Below, piece after piece: positions 7,865 to 12,223 of a DNA stretch of 14,250 nucleotides. The position numbers and the translations under genes were made by a program. The stretch is from NCBI GenBank assembly GCA_002309035.1, contig DBWT01000026.1:1-14250 (forward strand), written 5' to 3'. This DNA is from Caryophanales bacterium UBA1231. GTDB taxonomy: Bacteria > Bacillota_I > Bacilli_A > ML615J-28 > CAG-313. Position 1 is the stretch's first letter. The number at the start of each line of letters is the position of its first letter. The notes beneath the pieces are model-generated. The model was not told the DNA's origin and did no database searches. It was given only the letters and a program-made list of their open reading frames with translations.

Positions 7865-8508
7865 TGGTTAAAGCTATTTTATTTGATTTAGGTGATACTT
7901 TAATTAAAAATATCAATATTGATTTAGAAGTTGGCCTAATCAAATTATTTCCAACCTTAAAAGATAATCAAGAATTTCATCAATACTTTTTGTCATTTAT
8001 TGATATTTTGAAGAACCGTCAAGATATTGAATATAATATCAATGACTTATTTGATGAATTATTTCAAAAATTTGATTTACATAGTTCTAATTCAAAAGAA
8101 GAACTGGAAAGAAAACTGTTTCAATATTCATGCGTTGATGAAGCAATGGATGGAGTTTACTCAGTCTTAGATTATTTAAAACAGAAAAAGATGATTATGG
8201 GTGTTGTATCTAATTCACTTTTTCATCAAAAGATCTTGGCTGATAAACTAGATAGTTTTAATTTATTGAATTATTTTTCATTTGTCCTTTCAAGTCAAGA
8301 TGTTGGTTTTAGAAAAGGAAGTTCATTAATATTTGAAAAAGCATATCAAGAATTATTAAATATTGATTCAACTATCAATAAATGTGATGTTATTTTTATT
8401 GGAGATAATTATAAATTGGATTATGAATCATCAATGAATTATGGTTTTAATGCTATTTGGTTCCATAATATGAAAGATTTATTGAATGATATTAAGGAGA
8501 TTGTATGA
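7864..8508 (+). CDS. HAD-superfamily hydrolase with variant motif I (FDLGDT)
   Basis: 214 residues. Rossmann-like HAD fold with an all-alpha cap inserted after motif I (about 18-95), subfamily IA-like. Motif I is FDLGDT (7-12): the nucleophile Asp8 is present, but the usual second Asp at +2 is Gly10, with Asp11 one place later. This variant occurs in some HAD groups. Motif II is VVSNS (114-118), motif III Arg150-Lys151 (GFRKGSSLIFEKA), and motif IV IGDNYKLD with Asp181 and Asp186. It is likely a phosphatase or related phosphotransfer enzyme on a small metabolite; the substrate is not predictable. GAAGG at 7852-7856 serves the ATG at 7864, which overlaps the DUF1846 stop by 1 nt. Its own TGA lies in ATGA, shared with the next HAD gene. 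Confidence 0.85.
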   Translation: MVKAILFDLGDTLIKNINIDLEVGLIKLFPTLKDNQEFHQYFLSFIDILKNRQDIEYNINDLFDELFQKFDLHSSNSKEELERKLFQYSCVDEAMDGVYSVLDYLKQKKMIMGVVSNSLFHQKILADKLDSFNLLNYFSFVLSSQDVGFRKGSSLIFEKAYQELLNIDSTINKCDVIFIGDNYKLDYESSMNYGFNAIWFHNMKDLLNDIKEIV

Positions 8509-9146
8509 AAAAAATAGTTATATTTGATTTAGATGGAACAACATTAAATACAATTGAAGATTTAACAGCTGCATGTAATTATGCTTTAGCTCAATTTGGT
8601 ACAGCTCCCATTACGAAAGATGATGTTTTGGCATCAATGGGTGATGGTTTATTTAATTTAATGATGCGTCTATCTAAATTGACTAAAAAAGAAGATTTAA
8701 TGAAGCTTGGTGGCTATTTTGTTGAATATTATAAAAACCATTTATTTGATCATACAATGCCTTTTCCAGGTATGCTTGAGTTATTAAAAGAATTAAAAGA
8801 AAAAGGTATTCAAACATACATTTTATCTAATAAAGATGATTTTGCTGTCAAATTAATGAGTGAATATTATTTTGGCTATCTGATTGATGATGCTTTAGGC
8901 TATTTAAATGGTGGAGCAATCAAACCAGATCCAATTTGCATGCAAACTTTACTTGAACGTAATAGTATAGAAGTTAATAGAGAAGACATTTTATATATTG
9001 GTGATTCATATACCGATTATTTAACTGCTGTTAATTTTGGTGTTGATTTTGTTTTATGTCGCTATGGCTTTGGACCATTTGGCGATTTAGATCAAAAGGT
9101 AAATGAAGTTAATAATCCTAGTGAATTGAAACAATTTATTTTATAG
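8505..9146 (+). CDS. HAD-superfamily phosphatase, subfamily IA (phosphoglycolate phosphatase/PpaX-like)
   Basis: 213 residues. A complete catalytic set is visible: motif I FDLDGT (7-12; Asp8 nucleophile, Asp10 acid/base), motif II ILSNK (106-110; Ser108), motif III Lys140 in IKPDP, and motif IV YIGDSYTD (164-171; Asp167, Asp171). The alpha-helical cap spans about 18-85. This layout is that of Gph, PpaX and nucleotidases, which dephosphorylate small molecules such as phosphoglycolate, pyrophosphate or nucleotides; the exact substrate cannot be called. The start codon overlaps the preceding stop (ATGA, 4 nt), and AAGGAGA at 8494-8500 lies inside the upstream gene, so the two are translationally coupled. 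It is not a recent duplicate of the upstream HAD gene: motif I and the cap differ. No clear terminator follows. Confidence 0.9.
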   Translation: MKKIVIFDLDGTTLNTIEDLTAACNYALAQFGTAPITKDDVLASMGDGLFNLMMRLSKLTKKEDLMKLGGYFVEYYKNHLFDHTMPFPGMLELLKELKEKGIQTYILSNKDDFAVKLMSEYYFGYLIDDALGYLNGGAIKPDPICMQTLLERNSIEVNREDILYIGDSYTDYLTAVNFGVDFVLCRYGFGPFGDLDQKVNEVNNPSELKQFIL

Positions 9147-9175
9147 TTTTCAAGTATTTTTCGTAAGTGTTTTAT

Positions 9176-9204
9176 TTGAAAAAAAGATTATTTAATAATA
9201 TAAT
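9176..9204 (+). promoter_or_regulatory. Promoter of the rubrerythrin gene
   Basis: -35 TTGAAA (9176-9181), exactly 17 nt, then a perfect -10 TATAAT (9199-9204). It lies in the short gap after the HAD genes and 22 nt before the ATG at 9227. It allows rubrerythrin to be expressed independently of the upstream operon. Confidence 0.8.
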
Positions 9205-9206
9205 CT
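9185..9206. repeat. Inverted repeat over the rubrerythrin -10 region, candidate operator
   Basis: AGATTAT (9185-9191) and ATAATCT (9200-9206) are perfect inverted arms 8 nt apart. Nested within is a 6-1-6 palindrome, ATTATTTAATAAT (9187-9199). The repeat covers the spacer and -10 box, where a repressor could block polymerase. It does not match the PerR consensus closely, and AT-rich DNA produces such palindromes by chance. Confidence 0.35.
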
Positions 9207-9226
9207 ATGTATATGGAGGAAACTAT

Positions 9227-9760
9227 ATGGAATTAAAAGGATCAAGAACAGAACAAAATTTAATGACAGCATTTGCTGGTGAATCACAAGCACGTAACAA
9301 ATATACTTATTTTGCTAGTGTTGCTAAAAAAGAAGGCTACGAACAAATCGCAGCAATCTTTGAACAAACTGCAAATAATGAAAAAGAACATGCAAAATTA
9401 TGGTTTAAAGCACTTGGCGAATTAGGAACAACTGCTGAAAATCTAGCAAAAGCAGCAGAAGGTGAAAACTATGAATGGACAGAAATGTATGCTGAATTTG
9501 CTAAAGTTGCCGAAGAAGAAGGCTTCCCTAAACTTGCTTTCCAATTTAGAGCAGTAGCTGAAATTGAAAAACATCATGAAGAAAGATATCGCCAATTATT
9601 AAACAATATTGAAATGCAACAAGTTTTTGAAAAAGGCGAAATGACTATGTGGGAATGCCGTAACTGTGGACATTTAGTAATGGGTAAAAAAGCTCCTATG
9701 GTTTGTCCAGTATGTGCACATCCTCAAAGCTATTTTGAAGTAAGAAAAGAAAATTACTAA
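9227..9760 (+). CDS. rbr: Rubrerythrin
   Basis: 177 residues. The N-terminal four-helix ferritin-like diiron domain (about 1-135) carries Glu19 (GESQARNKY), Glu52-x-x-His55 (NEKEHA), the acidic EEEGF stretch (96-100) and Glu114-x-x-His117 (IEKHHEER). A C-terminal rubredoxin domain holds Cys144/Cys147 (ECRNCGH) and Cys160/Cys163 (CPVCAH), the FeS4 ligands. The family reduces hydrogen peroxide to water with electrons from NADH via rubredoxin-type carriers, protecting anaerobes. GGAGGA at 9215-9220, 6 nt before the ATG at 9227, marks the start. An open frame extending 20 codons upstream would run through the promoter and has no such site. Its own promoter and terminator suggest a single-gene unit. 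Confidence 0.96.
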   Translation: MELKGSRTEQNLMTAFAGESQARNKYTYFASVAKKEGYEQIAAIFEQTANNEKEHAKLWFKALGELGTTAENLAKAAEGENYEWTEMYAEFAKVAEEEGFPKLAFQFRAVAEIEKHHEERYRQLLNNIEMQQVFEKGEMTMWECRNCGHLVMGKKAPMVCPVCAHPQSYFEVRKENY

Positions 9761-9765
9761 AAAAA

Positions 9766-9798
9766 AAGAAGTGAAAGAAACAAATTCTTTCACTTTTT
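9766..9798. terminator. Bidirectional terminator between rubrerythrin and yigZ
   Basis: Left arm 9766-9779 pairs with right arm 9785-9798 (core AGTGAAAGAA / TTCTTTCACT) over a 5-nt loop, with one G-U pair. The plus strand ends in a T run (9794-9798). On the minus strand the hairpin is followed by nine T, the complement of 9759-9767. It can therefore end rubrerythrin transcripts on the plus strand and yigZ transcripts on the minus strand. Confidence 0.78.
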
Positions 9799-9850
9799 CT
9801 TATTCCTTAAAAAAACTCTTCAAAAATAAACTTTTATGTGGTAAAAACGA

Positions 9851-10453
9851 TTAATCATCAGTCTGAGCATCTAAAAGTTCGATTTTGGCCAAATTTGAGG
9901 TTAAATTTGTAATCATCATTAAATCATACTCTAATTTGTTTTTTTCAACCTTTACTAAATAGGTAATTTGTGATGCAAATTCTTTTTTAATAATACGATC
10001 ATTTAAATAATTATCGATGATTTTTAAGAAACTATATTCAAAAGATAGTTTATAATATGAGTAATCAATAATCATTGAAATTGTTGCTAGTTTTATAGCT
10101 TCACTAATACTTTTACTGTATGCTCTAACTAAACCTCCTGCACCTAGTTTAATACCACCAAAATAACGAATACAATCAAAAACTACATTAGTTAGTTCAT
10201 TTTTTCTAATTACTTCAAAAATAGGTAAGCCTGCTGTACCACTAGGTTCTCCATCATCTGTATAATGTCCAGATTCACCAGTTTTACCGATGATATAGCC
10301 TGAAACATGATGTGTAGCATCTGGATAGAGGTTTTTTAAATTGTTGATATATTCTTTTGCTTTAGCTGAATCACTACATGGAGCAAGATATGTAATAAAA
10401 ACACTTTTGTTAATTATAATTTCGTTTTTAACTTCATTTTGAATTGTTTTCAT
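9851..10453 (-). CDS. yigZ: YigZ/YvyE family protein (IMPACT, UPF0029)
   Basis: 200 residues, the family length. The N-terminal IMPACT domain (about 5-120) contains DGEPSGTAGLPI (67-78) and RYFGGIKLGAGGLVRAY (96-112), both family hallmarks. The C-terminal DUF1949-type ferredoxin-like domain spans about 135-195. The eukaryotic relative IMPACT modulates the GCN1-GCN2 pathway; bacterial members have no firmly assigned role, though translation-related binding is proposed. AAAGGTGA at 10466-10459 sits 6 nt before the ATG at 10453, which decides the start. The frame continues upstream much further, and an ATG at 10471 lies on the -10 box, so those are not used. It is divergent from the cinA-like gene and convergent with rubrerythrin. 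Confidence 0.92.
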   Translation of the reverse strand: MKTIQNEVKNEIIINKSVFITYLAPCSDSAKAKEYINNLKNLYPDATHHVSGYIIGKTGESGHYTDDGEPSGTAGLPIFEVIRKNELTNVVFDCIRYFGGIKLGAGGLVRAYSKSISEAIKLATISMIIDYSYYKLSFEYSFLKIIDNYLNDRIIKKEFASQITYLVKVEKNKLEYDLMMITNLTSNLAKIELLDAQTDD

Positions 10454-10469
10454 TTTTTTCACCTTTTTC

Positions 10470-10498
10470 ATTATACTAAAAAATAATCTTTTTTTCAA
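10470..10498 (-). promoter_or_regulatory. Promoter of yigZ
   Basis: Minus strand: -35 TTGAAA (10498-10493), a 17-nt spacer and a perfect -10 TATAAT (10475-10470). The predicted start near 10463 falls within the Shine-Dalgarno region, leaving a leader of only about 10 nt. The first 18 bases match the rubrerythrin promoter exactly. Confidence 0.78.
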
Positions 10499-10510
10499 AT
10501 GATAAATATC

Positions 10511-10539
10511 TTGCAGAAAATGATGATTTGTAGTAAAAT
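10511..10539 (+). promoter_or_regulatory. Promoter of the cinA-like gene
   Basis: -35 TTGCAG (10511-10516), a 17-nt spacer and -10 TAAAAT (10534-10539). It runs back to back with the yigZ promoter, the two -35 boxes being 12 nt apart. A TATAAT at 10557-10562 sits between the Shine-Dalgarno sequence and the ATG and cannot serve this gene. Confidence 0.6.
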
Positions 10540-10562
10540 CAATTTGATAAATGGAGTATAAT

Positions 10563-11036
10563 ATGAAAAATGAAGAATTGTTAGTAGCATTATTGAAACA
10601 AAATAATTTACATTTATCTTGTGCTGAATCTTGTACAGGTGGTTTATTAATTTCAACTATCATTAATGTTAGTGGTGCATCCAATGTTGTTAACCAAAGT
10701 TTTGTCACTTATGCTATTAAAGCTAAAGAAGAATTACTTCATGTTGATAAAGATGTCATTTCTAAATATGGAGTTGCATCAAATGAAGTAAGTGAATTGA
10801 TGGTTTTAGGCTTAAGAGAAAAATATAGTGATGAAGTTTTAATTTCAACAACAGGGTTTGCTGGTGAAAATGATAATCTTTGCTTTTATTCGATAATGTA
10901 TAAAAACCAATTAAAGTCAAATTCCATTAAAGTTAGTGGTTCTCGAAATGAAGCAAGATATAATCAAGTTCAAGAAATATTGAACGATGCTTACTTATTT
11001 ATTAAAGAGTGTATAAAAAAGGGATCTGTTAGATAA
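10563..11036 (+). CDS. CinA C-terminal domain protein (PncC-like nicotinamide-nucleotide amidase), divergent
   Basis: 157 residues, a stand-alone CinA C-terminal domain without the N-terminal MoaB-like half. The signature AESCTGGLL (21-29) includes the Ser described as the active nucleophile in PncC. NVVNQSFVTYAIKAKEELL (41-59) aligns with the usual gVvaYsneaK block, keeping Tyr50 and a Lys. YGVASNEVSELM follows. The family deamidates nicotinamide mononucleotide to nicotinate mononucleotide, recycling NAD. The usual VTGIAGPGGGT loop is here TTGFAGENDN (96-105): the Pro-Gly-rich part is replaced and shortened, so activity is uncertain. GGAG at 10553-10556 with 6-nt spacing selects the ATG at 10563 over an in-frame ATG at 10551. 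The stop lies inside a terminator loop. Confidence 0.85.
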   Translation: MKNEELLVALLKQNNLHLSCAESCTGGLLISTIINVSGASNVVNQSFVTYAIKAKEELLHVDKDVISKYGVASNEVSELMVLGLREKYSDEVLISTTGFAGENDNLCFYSIMYKNQLKSNSIKVSGSRNEARYNQVQEILNDAYLFIKECIKKGSVR

Positions 11037-11048
11037 ACAGATCCTTTT
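11018..11048. terminator. Bidirectional terminator shared by the cinA-like and lipoprotein genes
   Basis: The core stem GGATCTGTT (11022-11030) pairs with AACAGATCC (11036-11044) over a 5-nt loop and extends to about 13 bp through flanking A/T pairs. Four T follow on the plus strand, and six T on the minus strand (complement of 11015-11020). The cinA-like stop codon (11034-11036) is in the loop region, and the lipoprotein stop (11049-11047) touches the other end. Confidence 0.8.
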
Positions 11049-12075
11049 AATCTTCTAGGGTAATCTTCATACAAGGGCGAATTCCGACATTTTCAGCATC
11101 AGTGAAGAAGTCTGTTACCGCAAGTCCATCATAACCTACATAGGCCATGTATTCACGTACGTATTCAAAATTATTACGTATTGCCCAGATTGAAGTGTTG
11201 TAACCTTCATTGACATGTTTAATCAAACCATGAGCATTTGCATAATCAGTTGCTTGCGCATATCTTGAATTATCACAAACAGGTTGCTTTAAAAAGCCAT
11301 AATTTGGATTAGTAACTTCTTGATAACTTGGTAAGAAAACATAGTCTAATGTATCATTAGGTCTTTCATAGTTTTGTAGATAGTTAACAACTGGTTCATT
11401 GACATTTAATGATTCAATGATCATTTCTTGTTCTAATGAAGAAAATGCAGTTTCTAAAAAATCATGATTAAGCCATTGACGAATGATTGAATATTCATAA
11501 TCTGAAGGATTAATTGTTTTACCATCGATTACAGTAGTTCTTGTAATGTCAGTGAATAAATGTGCATCAATTATTGATTCAGTTTGAAGGAAATATTCAT
11601 TACCATTAACGAATAGGACTTTCCAACAAATAGGTTCAACTAAAAAGTAGTAAACTTCACCTGGTTTAAATCCTGTTCCATATTCATATACGTCATCACC
11701 TTTTTGGAATTCATCAGCATATTTGTGATTATTAACAACTTTCACTTTCATGAATTGATATCCAACATATTCAATATAACCAAGATCATTAACTTCTTCA
11801 ATTTTACTTAAAGCATCGACGATATTTTTATCACTAATAAGACGTTTTGGATAATAACCAAAATAAAGATATTCATAATCGGAATTGGTAATATCGCTAT
11901 GTTTTACATTCAATTGATGCATTTCAACTGGTGCTACTAATTCGTCTAAAACAGCTTTATTATCTTCATCGGTATATGTATTGGGTTGTGGTTGTGGGTT
12001 AATTTCAATGCCACTACACGAAGATAATATTACAAATGATAATAATAAAACAATGAATAAAATATACTTTCTCAT
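11047..12075 (-). CDS. Lipoprotein with a DUF6273-like domain
   Basis: 342 residues. The N-terminus MRKYILFIVLLLSFVILSSC is a lipoprotein signal with lipobox LSSC and lipidated Cys20, so the mature protein should be anchored on the outer face of the membrane. A short Pro/Gln linker follows. The main domain (about 145-340) resembles DUF6273: the VEPICWKVLFVNGNEYFLQTE-type strand pair near 146-166, SIIRQWLNHDFLETAF (196-211), DYVFLPSYQEV (244-254), SRYAQATDYA (270-279), SIWAIR (295-300) and the closing VGIRPCMKI (330-338). DUF6273 proteins are common at the surface of gut Firmicutes and have no known reaction. GAGGT at 12087-12083 is 7 nt before the ATG. It stands alone, convergent with the cinA-like gene and divergent from tex. 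The DUF assignment is from memory of the motif pattern. Confidence 0.82.
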   Translation of the reverse strand: MRKYILFIVLLLSFVILSSCSGIEINPQPQPNTYTDEDNKAVLDELVAPVEMHQLNVKHSDITNSDYEYLYFGYYPKRLISDKNIVDALSKIEEVNDLGYIEYVGYQFMKVKVVNNHKYADEFQKGDDVYEYGTGFKPGEVYYFLVEPICWKVLFVNGNEYFLQTESIIDAHLFTDITRTTVIDGKTINPSDYEYSIIRQWLNHDFLETAFSSLEQEMIIESLNVNEPVVNYLQNYERPNDTLDYVFLPSYQEVTNPNYGFLKQPVCDNSRYAQATDYANAHGLIKHVNEGYNTSIWAIRNNFEYVREYMAYVGYDGLAVTDFFTDAENVGIRPCMKITLED

Positions 12076-12092
12076 AATTTTTACCTCGTCTT

Positions 12093-12121
12093 ATTTTAAT
12101 ATATTTTTGTCATTTTGACAA
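12093..12121 (-). promoter_or_regulatory. Probable promoter of the lipoprotein gene
   Basis: Minus strand: -35 TTGTCA (12121-12116), a 17-nt spacer and -10 TAAAAT (12098-12093). The predicted start is near 12086, about 11 nt before the ATG. An overlapping alternative uses TATATT (12103-12098) with a poor -35 and would give a longer leader. Confidence 0.5.
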
Positions 12122-12122
12122 A
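12106..12122. repeat. Perfect 7-3-7 inverted repeat over the lipoprotein -35 box
   Basis: TTTGTCA (12106-12112), three T, then TGACAAA (12116-12122). The right arm contains the TTGTCA -35 hexamer of the lipoprotein gene. It has dyad symmetry like an operator but no T tail, so it is not a terminator. No known regulator is matched. Confidence 0.45.
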
Positions 12123-12165
12123 TTAAATGCAAAAAATAGTGCTCGTTAATAATGATATGTATTGC

Positions 12166-12194
12166 TTGAAATATTAAATGGATTATGCTATAAT
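12166..12194 (+). promoter_or_regulatory. Promoter of tex
   Basis: -35 TTGAAA (12166-12171), a 17-nt spacer and a perfect -10 TATAAT (12189-12194), with TGC directly upstream as an extended -10. It lies 29 nt before the ATG at 12224. Confidence 0.8.
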
Positions 12195-12223
12195 ATCATA
12201 GATAAAAATAGGAGTTAATAATT

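Noticed and set aside
3900..9146. Bacteriocin or defence island built around the ABC transporter
   Set aside because: No precursor peptide, modification enzyme, nuclease, toxin-antitoxin or mobile-element gene is present; neighbours are DUF1846 and HAD phosphatases.
9167..9226. 20-residue N-terminal extension of rubrerythrin
   Set aside because: It would be encoded by the promoter itself (-35 and -10 at 9176-9204) and lacks a ribosome binding site; [12 protein letters not shown] is the normal family start.
10454..10708. 85-residue N-terminal extension of the YigZ protein
   Set aside because: It covers the divergent promoters and the start of the cinA-like gene; the family begins close to MKTIQNEVK and AAAGGTGA fits the ATG at 10453.
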